NCBI GenBank assembly: GCA_902796515.1
Contig: CADBOZ010000111.1
Span: 1 to 41,118 of the forward strand
Origin: an uncultured bacterium
GTDB taxonomy: Bacteria > Cyanobacteriota > Vampirovibrionia > Gastranaerophilales > Gastranaerophilaceae
Length of the DNA: 41,118 nt
Direction: 5' to 3'
Below, one piece after another: positions 23,114 to 32,260 of the stretch (positions are counted from its first letter, which is position 1; every line of letters starts with the position of its first letter). The notes beneath the pieces were generated by a model, which worked only from the letters and a program-made list of their open reading frames with translations, ran no database searches and had not been told where the DNA came from. The position numbers were made by a program, and so were the translations under genes.

Positions 23114-23935
23114 CTAAAGAGCAACTATAATAATATTGTGCTTGTTTGCATACTGAAGCATTTTTTCCTGATTAACAATAATTGTTTCACCGCTTTCGAG
23201 CGCCAGTATGTTTGCGCCGTATTTACGCATAGTTTTAATAGTTTTGAGCCCTACTGCGGGAATGTCAAATCTTTTATCCTGATGCGGTTTTGAAACCTTA
23301 ACAACAATGGCATTTTTTCTTCTTGCAAGTTTACATCCGCGTTTTATACACTTATCTGTTCCTTCAATAGCTTCTATTGCCATTATCATGCGGTCTTTAA
23401 CCACAACAGATTGTCCGATATCAAGCCTTCCCATCTCTTTAGCAATTGAAAAACCGTAATCAATTTCTTCATACTGCTCTTTTGTCGGCATCAGGTTCGT
23501 TAAGACACCTTTTTGCACCATTAAATTTTTGATAAAAATAGTCTGATCAAGTATTGTAATTCCTAATTTTTCCAGTTGCTCAATTATCTTTAGCATAACA
23601 GCATCATCATTACAACGGGTCATTTCTTTCAAAAGCTCAAGAGCTGTTTTATCAAATAACGGACGTTTTAAGAGCATTGTCTTTGAAACTTTTCCCAAAA
23701 AGGTTAGCTGTTTTATCTCGTTTTCTTTTAAAAATGCTTTAATAGAGTCAACCTGACCGGGGCCTAAAGAAACGATTTTTGAACAATACTTTTTTAAATG
23801 TTTATAGTTATCTGATGATAAAGATATGCAAATTACTTCAAACCCGTTTTGCTTTGCACTTTTTGCCATTTGAACGGGCAAATTACCGTCTCCCGCAATT
23901 AAGCATTGTTTATGTTCAAGAATTAAATTTTCCAT
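23114..23935 (-). CDS. lpxI: UDP-2,3-diacylglucosamine pyrophosphatase LpxI
   Basis: LpxI (formerly DUF1009) hydrolyses UDP-2,3-diacylglucosamine to lipid X and UMP. It is found in bacteria that lack LpxH. The 273-residue protein has IAGDGNLPVQMAKSAKQ (13-29), TFLGKVSKTMLL, DYGFSIAKEMGRLDIGQSVVV, EAIEGTDKCIKRG and the C-terminal DKRFDIPAVGLKTIKTM with catalytic-region Asp, all characteristic. It sits between the lptA-like gene (2 nt upstream) and lpxB (12 nt downstream), as expected for consecutive lipid A steps. Confidence 0.95.
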   Translation of the reverse strand: MENLILEHKQCLIAGDGNLPVQMAKSAKQNGFEVICISLSSDNYKHLKKYCSKIVSLGPGQVDSIKAFLKENEIKQLTFLGKVSKTMLLKRPLFDKTALELLKEMTRCNDDAVMLKIIEQLEKLGITILDQTIFIKNLMVQKGVLTNLMPTKEQYEEIDYGFSIAKEMGRLDIGQSVVVKDRMIMAIEAIEGTDKCIKRGCKLARRKNAIVVKVSKPHQDKRFDIPAVGLKTIKTMRKYGANILALESGETIIVNQEKMLQYANKHNIIIVAL

Positions 23936-23937
23936 AA

Positions 23938-24924
23938 TTATAAGCTAAACTCCATTTTATCATTGTTTTTGTCGGAAGAAGTATCCTGTTCGATAACAGT
24001 TTTAACATTTCCCGTTGCTTCAAATTTTTTAGGATTAACAATCATTATTATTCTGTCAGCCTCAACAGAATTCACGTTTTTTTGAATAATTTTCGATCTT
24101 CCCTGAAATACTATTTTTTCGGGCTTGTTTGTTTTTTTATTTATGTACATTAAAGCCTTTGGCCCTACTGCAAAATAATCCGAATATTTTACATTAACAT
24201 TTCCGTTTGCCATTATTACGTTTGAACGACGGTCATACTGCTGATTTCTCGCAGTAACAATTACCCTGTCGCCGTTTTCAAATGTAACATCCGACATTGT
24301 ATTTCCGCTTACCGTAATATCCTGTTTTTGTTTTGAATACTGGATTATATCACCTTTGATAAAGCTTTTATCCTGTTTAATCGTGGCATGCGAAACAAGT
24401 TTTATGTTATGAACATCTCCCTGTTTATCCATAAGTGCATATCCGGTATCGGAAGTTGCGGTCATATCTTCATAATTTATAACAACCGAGCCCGTAGCCT
24501 TCATGAGGTGAGTATTGGTATCATATTCCTGTTCATCCGCCGTTATAATTATTGTCGGTTTTTTATCTTCAAGAACATTTGTTTGTGTATTTCCTTTTGC
24601 GGTTATAATTTTTTTAATTAATGAAACTTCAATAATATCCGCTTTTACTTCGTGTTTTTTATTGCCCTTTATTTGTTTTGCGTACGGTTTATCGAAAAAT
24701 TTCGCAAGAGAAGGTTTTTTTGTAGCGGGTTCAATATCTAAATCAGCTCTCGGAGATTCAACAACAACGTCACCAACCTGTACTTTAACGTCGCCCCTGA
24801 AATATCCTTTATTATTGTCAAGCTGGATATCCTGCTCTTTTGACTCAATTGTTATTGCAAGAACTCCGCCCGTAAGCATTAACATTAAAAATACTATAAA
24901 TAATTTTAAATTTATCTTTTTCAT
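23938..24924 (-). CDS. LptA/OstA-like LPS transport protein
   Basis: This 328-residue exported protein has a signal peptide (KINLKLFIVFLMLMLTGGV, probable cleavage after VLA near residue 23). The mature part is built of OstA-type beta-jellyroll repeats: GYFRGDVKVQVGDVVVESPRA, MKATGSVVINYEDMTATSD and IMANGNVNVKYSDYFAVGP, plus a C-terminal EATGNVKTVI. LptA bridges LPS across the periplasm. At 328 residues it is longer than enterobacterial LptA and may form a longer bridge on its own. It follows the lptC-like gene by 21 nt and has its own -10 (TAGATT, complement of 24932-24937) 7 nt before the ATG, so a second leaderless start within the operon is possible. Confidence 0.82.
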   Translation of the reverse strand: MKKINLKLFIVFLMLMLTGGVLAITIESKEQDIQLDNNKGYFRGDVKVQVGDVVVESPRADLDIEPATKKPSLAKFFDKPYAKQIKGNKKHEVKADIIEVSLIKKIITAKGNTQTNVLEDKKPTIIITADEQEYDTNTHLMKATGSVVINYEDMTATSDTGYALMDKQGDVHNIKLVSHATIKQDKSFIKGDIIQYSKQKQDITVSGNTMSDVTFENGDRVIVTARNQQYDRRSNVIMANGNVNVKYSDYFAVGPKALMYINKKTNKPEKIVFQGRSKIIQKNVNSVEADRIIMIVNPKKFEATGNVKTVIEQDTSSDKNNDKMEFSL

Positions 24925-24945
24925 AATATCTAATCTAGCATAAAA

Positions 24946-25536
24946 TTAAAGTTGTGCATATTTTTTCTTGTCATTTTCATCGGAATATATTTTTGTTTTT
25001 GTTTTTCCGATAACTCTGAAATTTGTGAGCGTAGAATTAAACACGGCTTTGTCGGCTTTGGTTACAAGTTTGTCTTTATGAATAAACTGAACGTTTCCGT
25101 TTGCAAGTATGTCCTTATCTTCGCCCTGCCAGATTAATTCATCCGCATACAATTCGGAGCCGTCTTTTCCGACAAATAAATTATCACCGTTCAAAACAAC
25201 TTTTTTTGATTTTTCGTCATATGTTCCTTTATCGGATTTAAAGCTTACGGAAACCTCATCGTTTTTATCATAAAAATTACCGATAACATCGTTTAATTTT
25301 ACCGAGTTGTTTTCGGAAGTATATTCGCCCGATTTTGCATAAAACTCCCAGTATTTTTTTTCTTCCTTTGTTTCGGTAACAATTATATTTTTAACAACAG
25401 CATGCTGATTTTTCATGCTACTGTCCGAGTTATTTTTTCTGACGGTACGGGTTACAAACCACGACCAAATTACCCCCCATAAAATCAGCAGAACAACAGA
25501 TAGAAAAACAATTTTTAATAATCTCTTTTTGCTCAT
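24946..25536 (-). CDS. lptC: LptC-like LPS export protein
   Basis: LptC is anchored in the inner membrane and passes LPS from LptBFG to LptA. The 196-residue protein has one N-terminal membrane helix (about 7-28) and a periplasmic LptC jellyroll: KYWEFYAKSGEYTSENNSV, FKSDKGTYDEKSKKVVLNGD, LYADELIWQGEDKDILANGN and TKADKAVFNSTLTNFRVIG. First gene of the seven-gene minus-strand cluster. There is no Shine-Dalgarno; an extended -10 TGC-TAGTAT (complement of 25543-25548) lies 6 nt before the ATG, again leaderless in appearance. Confidence 0.85.
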   Translation of the reverse strand: MSKKRLLKIVFLSVVLLILWGVIWSWFVTRTVRKNNSDSSMKNQHAVVKNIIVTETKEEKKYWEFYAKSGEYTSENNSVKLNDVIGNFYDKNDEVSVSFKSDKGTYDEKSKKVVLNGDNLFVGKDGSELYADELIWQGEDKDILANGNVQFIHKDKLVTKADKAVFNSTLTNFRVIGKTKTKIYSDENDKKKYAQL

Positions 25537-25551
25537 ATAAAAATACTAGCA
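25537..25551 (-). promoter_or_regulatory. Promoter of the lptC-nnrD cluster, extended -10
   Basis: On the minus strand ATGC precedes TAGTAT (25548-25543), then 6 nt (TTTTAT), then the lptC ATG. There is no convincing -35. The TGC before the -10 resembles the mnmE, lptA-like and GT-C promoters. Confidence 0.45.
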
Positions 25552-25584
25552 TAAAACAAACACTAAAAGTTTAATTATTAACTT

Positions 25585-26391
25585 TTACAAATAGCATTTG
25601 CTTTCATCACCTTTTACGCCCGCATATAGCTCAACGAAATCTTTAGCGGGGCTTGAATCAATTTTAGTCAATAAAACTTCTTCAACCTGAAAAAATCCGA
25701 CATCTCCTGACATTTCGACATCAATTCTTATCGGTCTGCGGGAGCCTTCGCTGATTATAATTCTTTCAATCGCATTAGCCGAATACTTGTGAATATCGCC
25801 GACTCTGGGGTGTTTATTTATCGAGAGAGGAATTCTTGCCCTGCCCTTAGTCATATCACAGCCGTCAGCAATAAGAATAATGCCCGCCTCAATTGAATTG
25901 ATTTTTTTTGATGACATATGTCCGACGATTGCTTCAGTGGTAAGGGCTTTAATAATTGTACGTTTTTTTATGTTATCCGGAAATATATGCATCAAAGCTC
26001 TGTCAATAATAGGTTGAGCTAAAATAGCAGACATATCCTCATGGTTTTGTCTTGTGATTGACATTCCGATATCATGCATTAAACTTGCAAGAATAACGGC
26101 ACACATACTATCTTCAAAAGTACCGATTTCTTCAGTTTCAAGCGAAGTCTTAATACCGGTTCTTTGAAGAATATTAAGCATTTTAATCGCATTTCCCGCA
26201 ACCTGTCGCATATGAACAGGCCCGTGATCGTTATATCCCAGCCTTTTTATGGAAACATTATTGGCATATTCCTGAAGTTCCTGCAATTCTTCATCATTAA
26301 ATAAAAAATTAACAAGCTCAAAACATGTTTTATTGTGTTCAACTCTTTTGATTATTTTTGCTTCTATTGATTGTTCTTTAATTGATTTCAT
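25585..26391 (-). CDS. HD-domain phosphohydrolase-like protein
   Basis: This 268-residue cytoplasmic protein has HD superfamily metal-binding residues: YNDHGPVHMRQV (first His region), SLMHDIGM (His-Asp pair) and NHEDMSAIL; LIADGCDMTKGRARIP is a conserved-looking final block. The C-terminal part (about 200-268) is a mixed beta domain (IERIIISEG, IRIDVEMSGDVGFFQVEEVL). HD enzymes hydrolyse phosphate esters, often of nucleotides or signalling molecules; the substrate here is unknown. ATG 26391 (MKSIKEQ) is chosen over the ATG 9 bases upstream, because that one sits directly against the -10 box. Confidence 0.78.
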   Translation of the reverse strand: MKSIKEQSIEAKIIKRVEHNKTCFELVNFLFNDEELQELQEYANNVSIKRLGYNDHGPVHMRQVAGNAIKMLNILQRTGIKTSLETEEIGTFEDSMCAVILASLMHDIGMSITRQNHEDMSAILAQPIIDRALMHIFPDNIKKRTIIKALTTEAIVGHMSSKKINSIEAGIILIADGCDMTKGRARIPLSINKHPRVGDIHKYSANAIERIIISEGSRRPIRIDVEMSGDVGFFQVEEVLLTKIDSSPAKDFVELYAGVKGDESKCYL

Positions 26392-26429
26392 AATAAACAT
26401 ATTCTAACCTAAAAATTGACAAATGTTAA
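26392..26429 (-). promoter_or_regulatory. HD gene promoter, overlapping the divergent tag promoter
   Basis: TTAACA (26429-26424), a 17-bp spacer and TAGAAT (26406-26401) lie 9 nt before the ATG on the minus strand. It shares bases with the tag promoter in the 60-bp divergent gap. Confidence 0.55.
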
Positions 26430-26451
26430 GGCTTTATTATATTTTAGTAAA
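26416..26451 (+). promoter_or_regulatory. tag promoter, leaderless type
   Basis: Consensus TTGACA (26416-26421), a 16-bp spacer and TATATT (26438-26443) lie 8 nt before ATG 26452. An in-frame TTG start at 26416 would lie inside the -35 box. Confidence 0.6.
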
Positions 26452-26994
26452 ATGAAAAGATGCAAATGGGTTGAAAATCAAGATAAATTATATATTGAGT
26501 ACCACGACAACGAATGGGGTATAGCTAAATATAACGACAGGGACTTGTTTGAACTTCTTATACTTGAAGGTTTTCAAGCAGGCCTCAGCTGGTGGTGTAT
26601 ATTAAAAAAACGTGAAGCGTTCAGGCTTGCTTTTGACGGGTTTGATGTAAATAAAGTTGCATTATACAACGATGAAAAAGTAAAAGAGCTTTTACGCAAT
26701 GAAAAAATAGTCAGAAGCAAAAGCAAAATATTATCCGCAATAAATAACGCCAAAATTTTTATTGAAATACAAAAAGAATTTGGTTCTTTTTCAAACTATA
26801 TTTGGGGATTTACCAATAATAAAATAATCAAAAATAAAACAGATAACATTCCCGCAAAAAACGAATTATCGGATAAAATTTCAAAAGACCTTAAAAAAAG
26901 AGGTATGAAATACACGGGCTCAGTTATAATTTATTCCTATTTGCAAGCTATAGGGGTCGTAGATGACCATGAAACCTCTTGCTTTAAATATTAA
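26452..26994 (+). CDS. tag: DNA-3-methyladenine glycosylase I
   Basis: Tag removes 3-methyladenine from alkylated DNA, the first step of base excision repair. The 180-residue length is typical. It starts MKRCKWVENQDKLYIEYHDNEWG, with the zinc-binding Cys4 and a His near position 18, continues DLFELLILEGFQAGLSW (helix-hairpin-helix core), and ends DDHETSCF, giving the His-x3-Cys zinc ligands. The ATG at 26452 matches the family N-terminus. No Shine-Dalgarno is present and the promoter ends 8 nt upstream. Divergent from the HD gene. Confidence 0.95.
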   Translation: MKRCKWVENQDKLYIEYHDNEWGIAKYNDRDLFELLILEGFQAGLSWWCILKKREAFRLAFDGFDVNKVALYNDEKVKELLRNEKIVRSKSKILSAINNAKIFIEIQKEFGSFSNYIWGFTNNKIIKNKTDNIPAKNELSDKISKDLKKRGMKYTGSVIIYSYLQAIGVVDDHETSCFKY

Positions 26995-27099
26995 AAAATG
27001 TTAAGTGCTTTTATAGGAATAAGTCAATTTTTTAAAAAATAAATACTTTATATTACCATAACGAATTATTTTAAACATAAAAGAGGGGACTAAGTATTT

Positions 27100-27729
27100 A
27101 TGACAAGCACAAACGGATTAACAGGATTAGTAACAGGAAAAGATTATTTTAGAAATTCAACTTTTGACAAACCGGATGAAGCAGCACCGCTTCCGAAATT
27201 TTCTACTTTTGCAAATCGTAAAATCGAAGATTTATTGAGTGCAAATAATGTTGAAAACGGCAAATTCGACTTATTAAATGATAAAACCGGCATGCCGTCC
27301 GGAGATATATTGCAATGGCAGCTTGCACTTATGGAATGCAACGCAGATAATTTAGAATCAAAAGAACCGTTAAGAGTAATGGATGACGGCGACGGATGGT
27401 TCAAATACGACTCAAACGGCGACGGACATTATGAAACATCTGTTTGGTTTAACGACAAAAAAGAATTAGGCGGATTTTCTATCTACGACGAATATGATAC
27501 CGATTTGGAATCAGTTCACGTGTTTAACAATGAATGCAAAGTTAATTTCGGTAAGGGAACCGAATATTATGAATTTGCAGACACTAAAATTTTGAATAAA
27601 GATATCGAAAACAAAGTAGCAAGTGAAAATACAAATGCATTCATATTCTCTGAACAAAACGGAAGGAATAAAGAAATATACAACGTAACATATAAAGACA
27701 ATAAACCTGAATCTATAGAAAAACTCTAA
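27100..27729 (+). CDS. Unrecognised DxDxDG-type protein C (209 aa)
   Basis: I do not recognise the family. The N-terminus (MTSTNGLTGLVTGKDYF) has no signal peptide. The centre has acidic loops VMDDGDGWFKYDSNGDGHYETSVWFND (about 92-118) resembling EF-hand or thrombospondin type-3 calcium loops; the rest is mixed alpha/beta. It is only loosely related to proteins A and B, by the loops and perhaps by its promoter (TACTTTATA at 27044-27052, then ATAAC). GAGGGG lies 12 nt before the ATG, a long spacing. A bidirectional terminator follows. Confidence 0.68.
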   Translation: MTSTNGLTGLVTGKDYFRNSTFDKPDEAAPLPKFSTFANRKIEDLLSANNVENGKFDLLNDKTGMPSGDILQWQLALMECNADNLESKEPLRVMDDGDGWFKYDSNGDGHYETSVWFNDKKELGGFSIYDEYDTDLESVHVFNNECKVNFGKGTEYYEFADTKILNKDIENKVASENTNAFIFSEQNGRNKEIYNVTYKDNKPESIEKL

Positions 27730-27751
27730 TTAGTAAAGCAAATTAGTTACA

Positions 27752-27780
27752 AAAACAGGAAGCTATTCGCTTCCTGTTTT
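27752..27780. terminator. Bidirectional terminator between protein C and nifJ
   Basis: A perfect 12-bp stem AAAACAGGAAGC/GCTTCCTGTTTT (27752-27763 with 27769-27780), loop TATTC, with A/T tails on both sides. It ends the convergent protein C and nifJ transcripts. Confidence 0.88.
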
Positions 27781-27799
27781 ATTATATAAGCGTCAAATG

Positions 27800-30700
27800 C
27801 TACTTCATTAATTCTCCGACTGCTTTATATACACTCATTCTTTGAGCTGCATCGTGTTCAGCTTGAGCATATAGTTTTTCGGCAGCATCAGGATTTGTCT
27901 TAAGAAGAGATTTATATCTGCCTTCACTTCTGATAAATTCCTGATAGTTTCCTTTAGGATCTTTAGCATCCCATGTAAACGGATTTTCATTAGCCGGATT
28001 ATATCTGTACAGAGGGTAGTATCCTGCTTCAACCGCTCTTTTTTGTTCGGTTTGAGTTTTGGACATATCAATACCGTGAGCAATACAAGGAGCATAAGCA
28101 AATATAATCGACGGGCCGTTATATGCTTCAGCTTCCTGAAAAGCTTTTAAGGTTTGTGCTCTGTCTGCACCGAGCGCAACGGAAGCAACATAAACATAGC
28201 CGTATGACATACTCATAAGACCCATATTCTTTTTATATGTCTTTTTACCGCCTGTTGCGAATTTTGCAACAGCACCCGTAGGAGTAGACTTTGATGCTTG
28301 TCCGCCTGTGTTTGAATATACTTCGGTATCAAGAACAAGGATATTAACATTCATATTTTGAGCCAATACATGGTCAATACCGCCGTATCCGATATCATTT
28401 GCCCAACCGTCACCACCGATTATCCAAACTGATTTATCGGTAAAGTAATCTTGAAGTTCGCGAATTTTTGCACATGCAGGACACATATCGTTACTGTGAG
28501 CTGCCAACACTTCCTTAACCTTATTTTGCGCTTCAACGGCTTCCGGAGTTTTTGAATTATCCCAGTACTTCATAGCATTTTGCAATGCTTCTTTTACGTC
28601 AGCCTTAGCATCGGGATTGTTAAGAACTTTTTCAACATTTTCTTTTAAAAGTTCTCTGTTGGAATCAACAGCCAATCTCATACCGAAACCAAATTCAGCA
28701 TTATCTTCAAATAACGAGTTTGCCCAAGCGGGACCTCTGCCTTCTTTTGTTTTTGTATAAGGTATTGTCGGATAAGTACCGGAATAAATTGAAGAACATC
28801 CTGTAGCATTTGCAACAATTGCATTTTCACCGAATAATTGAGAAACAAGTTTAACATAAGGAGTTTCTCCGCAGCCTGCACAAGCGCCTGAGAATTCAAA
28901 TAACGGTTTTCTGAGCATTGCACCTTTGATTGTTGCAGTTGTATTTTTACCCATAACATTGTCGGGTAACTCATCAAAGAAAATTTGGTTTTCTTTTTCG
29001 CCTGCTTCAAGTTCAGTTTCAATTGAAGACCAGCTAATAGCAGGTTTTGCAGGATTTTTTGCCATCGGGCATTGATCCATACACACACCGCATCCCGTAC
29101 AATCTTCACAATATACTTGAAGTTTAAATTTTTCACCGTGATCATTTGGTTTAGCATCAACCGTATTAAATGAAGCGGGAGCATTTGCCAAATCTTTTTC
29201 TTCAATTAATTTTGTTCTGATTGCCGCATGCGGACAAGCGGAAGCGCAAATACCGCATTGAATGCAGTTTTCACTGTTCCAATGAGGAACACGAGGAGCA
29301 ATTCCGCGTTTTTCAAGACATGCTGTACCTGTCGGGATAACACCGTCAACAGACATAGCAGAAACGGGGATATCATCACCTTTTTGACGCATTGAAGGTT
29401 CAATAATATTTTTAGCAAACGCATCTGCATTATCATCGATTAATTTTGCATAATCTGCATGAGTAACACCATCTAAAGAAGCGGGAATAGTAACTTCTTC
29501 GGTAGCATTAACTGCCGCATCAATAAGTGCAAGGTTCATATTAACAACGTCATCGCCTTTTTTCTTAAAGGTCTTGGTTGTCATAGCTTTCATACCTTCT
29601 AAAGCTTGATCAAACGGAATAATACCCGAAACTTTAAAGTATGCAACCATCATAACCGTATTAGCACCTTTTCCTCTAAGACCGGGTTGTTCTTTGATTA
29701 ATTTTTCCGCATCAACATTGTAGAATTTGATTTTCTTGTTGATTATGGTTTCTTGCATATCTCTTGTTAAGTGAGAGAATGCTTCATCTTTTGTCCATGG
29801 AGAATTCAGCAGGAATGTGCCGCCTTCTTTTATACCTTTTAATAAATCATATCTTCCGATGTATGCATGAGCAGAGCATGATACAAAGTCAGGTGCGGTA
29901 ATTAAATAAGTTGATTTAATCTTGGTATCGCCAAATCTTAAATGAGATACCGTAACACCAAACGATTTTTTTGAGTCGTATGCAAAATAAGCCTGAGCAT
30001 CTTTATCTGTATATTGACCGATAATTTTAATTGAGTTTTTATTTGCACCGACAGTACCGTCAGAACCTAAGCCCCAGAACATACAATTTGTAGTTCCTGC
30101 GGGTTCTGTTACGATATGTTCTTCAACATTCAAAGATTTATGTGTAAGGTCGTCGTTAATACCTACGGTAAATCCATGGAAGCCGTTGTTAGCAAGATGT
30201 TTATATACGGCTAAAATCATGGACGGAGTAAATTCTTTGGAAGATAAACCGTATCTGCCGCCGATAACTCTTATATTTTTGTTTTCAAGAGCAGCAACAA
30301 CATCTAAGTATAAAGGTTCGCCGATTGAACCCGGTTCTTTTGTTCTGTCAAGAACTGCAATTCTTTGAGTTGTTTTAGGCAATGCGTCATTGAAACGTTT
30401 AACATCAAAAGGTCTGTACAATCTTACTTTAATAAGACCGTATTTTGTACCTCTGGTTGAATTTAAGTATTCAATAGTTTCTTCAATGGCTTCGCAACCG
30501 CTACCCATTGCAACAATAACATCGGTAGCATCTGCAGCTCCGACATAATCAAACGGATGATATTGTCTGCCGGTTAATTTTGCAACTTTATCCATGTATT
30601 CCTGAACAATTTCGGGAACGGCTTCGTAATATTTATTTGATGTTTCTCTTCCCTGGAAGTATACATCACCGTTTTGTGCACCAACTTTACATACGGGAGC

Positions 30701-31333
30701 TTCCGGACGAAGAGCTCTTTGTCTGAATTCTTCGATATATTTAGGTTCAACTAAACTTGCAATTTCATCGTATGTTATTTCTTCAATTTTATGAATTTCA
30801 TGAGAAGTTCTAAAACCGTCAAAGAATTGCAAGAAAGGAACTTTTGCTTTATATGTGGCTAAATGCGCAACAAGAGCTAAATCCATTTCTTCTTGTACGG
30901 AATTTGCGGCAAGCATTGCATAACCTGTGTTACGACAAGCCATAACATCGGTGTGGTCGCCAAAAATTGCCAATGATTGAGCAGCAAGGGCACGAGCCGC
31001 AACATGAATTACATGCGGAAGCATTTCACCCGCAACTTTATGCATAACAGGTATCATTAACAATAAGCCTTGAGAAGCGGTATATGTTGAAGTCAAAGCA
31101 CCTGCAGCAAGGGAGCCATGAACGGCACCTGCAGCACCGGCTTCCGATTGCATTTCGACAACCTTAACTTCTTTACCCCAAATATTTTTTTTGTGTTGAG
31201 AAGCCCACTCATCTACCCATTCACCCATTGTTGAAGATGGAGTGATAGGATAAATGGCAGATACTTCACTTAAAGCGTACGCAACGTGAGCGGCAGCATA
31301 GTTACCGTCAACCGTAATAGTGTTTTTAGTCAT
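27800..31333 (-). CDS. nifJ: Pyruvate:ferredoxin (flavodoxin) oxidoreductase
   Basis: This single-chain 1177-residue enzyme oxidises pyruvate with CoA to acetyl-CoA and CO2 and reduces ferredoxin. The N-terminal domain I starts ITVDGNYAAAHVAYALSE with YPITPSSTMGEW. The ferredoxin domain has two 4Fe-4S motifs, CIQCGICASACPHA and CEDCTGCGVCMDQCPMA. The C-terminal TPP domain has GCGETPYVKL, GGDGWANDIGYGG and LDTEVYSNTGGQASKSTPTG. The length and the fused domain order are standard for NifJ/PFOR. AGGGAGAT precedes the ATG. Oxygen-sensitive iron-sulfur clusters mark an anaerobe. Together with hydG/hydF 3 kb away it indicates ferredoxin-linked H2 production. Confidence 0.98.
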   Translation of the reverse strand: MTKNTITVDGNYAAAHVAYALSEVSAIYPITPSSTMGEWVDEWASQHKKNIWGKEVKVVEMQSEAGAAGAVHGSLAAGALTSTYTASQGLLLMIPVMHKVAGEMLPHVIHVAARALAAQSLAIFGDHTDVMACRNTGYAMLAANSVQEEMDLALVAHLATYKAKVPFLQFFDGFRTSHEIHKIEEITYDEIASLVEPKYIEEFRQRALRPEAPVCKVGAQNGDVYFQGRETSNKYYEAVPEIVQEYMDKVAKLTGRQYHPFDYVGAADATDVIVAMGSGCEAIEETIEYLNSTRGTKYGLIKVRLYRPFDVKRFNDALPKTTQRIAVLDRTKEPGSIGEPLYLDVVAALENKNIRVIGGRYGLSSKEFTPSMILAVYKHLANNGFHGFTVGINDDLTHKSLNVEEHIVTEPAGTTNCMFWGLGSDGTVGANKNSIKIIGQYTDKDAQAYFAYDSKKSFGVTVSHLRFGDTKIKSTYLITAPDFVSCSAHAYIGRYDLLKGIKEGGTFLLNSPWTKDEAFSHLTRDMQETIINKKIKFYNVDAEKLIKEQPGLRGKGANTVMMVAYFKVSGIIPFDQALEGMKAMTTKTFKKKGDDVVNMNLALIDAAVNATEEVTIPASLDGVTHADYAKLIDDNADAFAKNIIEPSMRQKGDDIPVSAMSVDGVIPTGTACLEKRGIAPRVPHWNSENCIQCGICASACPHAAIRTKLIEEKDLANAPASFNTVDAKPNDHGEKFKLQVYCEDCTGCGVCMDQCPMAKNPAKPAISWSSIETELEAGEKENQIFFDELPDNVMGKNTTATIKGAMLRKPLFEFSGACAGCGETPYVKLVSQLFGENAIVANATGCSSIYSGTYPTIPYTKTKEGRGPAWANSLFEDNAEFGFGMRLAVDSNRELLKENVEKVLNNPDAKADVKEALQNAMKYWDNSKTPEAVEAQNKVKEVLAAHSNDMCPACAKIRELQDYFTDKSVWIIGGDGWANDIGYGGIDHVLAQNMNVNILVLDTEVYSNTGGQASKSTPTGAVAKFATGGKKTYKKNMGLMSMSYGYVYVASVALGADRAQTLKAFQEAEAYNGPSIIFAYAPCIAHGIDMSKTQTEQKRAVEAGYYPLYRYNPANENPFTWDAKDPKGNYQEFIRSEGRYKSLLKTNPDAAEKLYAQAEHDAAQRMSVYKAVGELMK

Positions 31334-31458
31334 TTGTATCTCCCTTTAACTGATATCAAAAAGTATAAAAAAATTATATCGCTAACAAAATTCGTTGCAA
31401 ATTCATTTTCTACAATAAAAATAAAAATAAAATCAAATAACGGCAAAAATTGTAAATT

Positions 31459-32229
31459 TTACTTATGGAGCCAGTATTCGATATAAGCACTTTCACCCTT
31501 TGAACCGGAGGCAGCCGATTTAAATGGCCCTGTTGAAACACCGTCAAGTGTCACATATATATAAAATCTGTCATAATATTCTATTAATCCGTTAGCATCC
31601 GTTTCCGTTACCGGTTTATTATAAAACTCATTCGGCCCTTTATTTAAACCGTTTATATCGACAGCAACAACAAGACATGCGGCAAGATTAGAAGATTTTC
31701 TCGTGTTATCGAGGTCAGCATGGTATAAATCAGCATTCGAACCGCAGGTATCTTCAAAAGCAGTGCCTTTTTTAATTTTTGAATCAGCATTTACCGAGTA
31801 TGCTAAACCGTTTTCCGTAACTATCCACGGGCTAAAACCGTCATTTTGAGTTATCCCGTCATTTGAAGAGGGGTCGCCAAGAACAACAGAATTAACCGAG
31901 CCATCCGACCAAGTTGCTTTTCTGTGTATTTTAACATCGTCACCCGATGTACTCTGGGATAATTTTGTACCGCCTTTAGCATAACCAATAACGGGCATAT
32001 TTCTGTCAAGCAGCTGCCATAATTTTTGACCTGAATTTTCTTTTGCATCAACAATCATAGCCTCAGAGGCTGCATTTTTTACCTGTTCAAATGCTGTTTT
32101 ATACGCGGTTTTATTTTTATTAACAATTACGCCTTTTCCGACATTAGGAAGAATTAATGCCATAATTATTCCTAAAAACATTGTGGCAAGTATAAGTTCT
32201 GTTATAGTAAACGCTTTATATTTTCTCAT
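31459..32229 (-). CDS. Prepilin-like protein 3 of the operon (256 aa)
   Basis: This is a type IV pilin/pseudopilin-like protein. The short basic leader MRKYKA is followed by FTITELILATMFLGIIMALIL: cleavage would be after Ala, leaving N-terminal Phe and Glu at +5 as in class III signal peptides. Normally Gly precedes the cleavage site; Ala is tolerated in some pilins. The rest is a globular domain with segments shared with prepilin 2: LWQLLDRNMPVIGY, SPWIVTENGLAYSVN, VDINGLNKGPNEF and DRFYIYVTLDGVSTGP, ending IEYWLHK. The Asp/Asn-rich GPN loop may bind metal. GAGG lies 11 nt before the ATG. No pilus motor or peptidase genes are in the window. Confidence 0.82.
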   Translation of the reverse strand: MRKYKAFTITELILATMFLGIIMALILPNVGKGVIVNKNKTAYKTAFEQVKNAASEAMIVDAKENSGQKLWQLLDRNMPVIGYAKGGTKLSQSTSGDDVKIHRKATWSDGSVNSVVLGDPSSNDGITQNDGFSPWIVTENGLAYSVNADSKIKKGTAFEDTCGSNADLYHADLDNTRKSSNLAACLVVAVDINGLNKGPNEFYNKPVTETDANGLIEYYDRFYIYVTLDGVSTGPFKSAASGSKGESAYIEYWLHK

Positions 32230-32260
32230 AAAATTATGTCCTCAAACAACCTTTTAAAAC

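Noticed and set aside
26416-26451. TTG start of tag at 26416
   Set aside because: It falls inside the -35 box; the conserved MKRCKW N-terminus with the zinc Cys begins at 26452.
28678-29205. Open frames in shifted register on the nifJ strand (also 27835-28101 and 29206-29436)
   Set aside because: NifJ is intact and continuous through all of these, so they are out-of-frame shadows and not signs of a frameshift.
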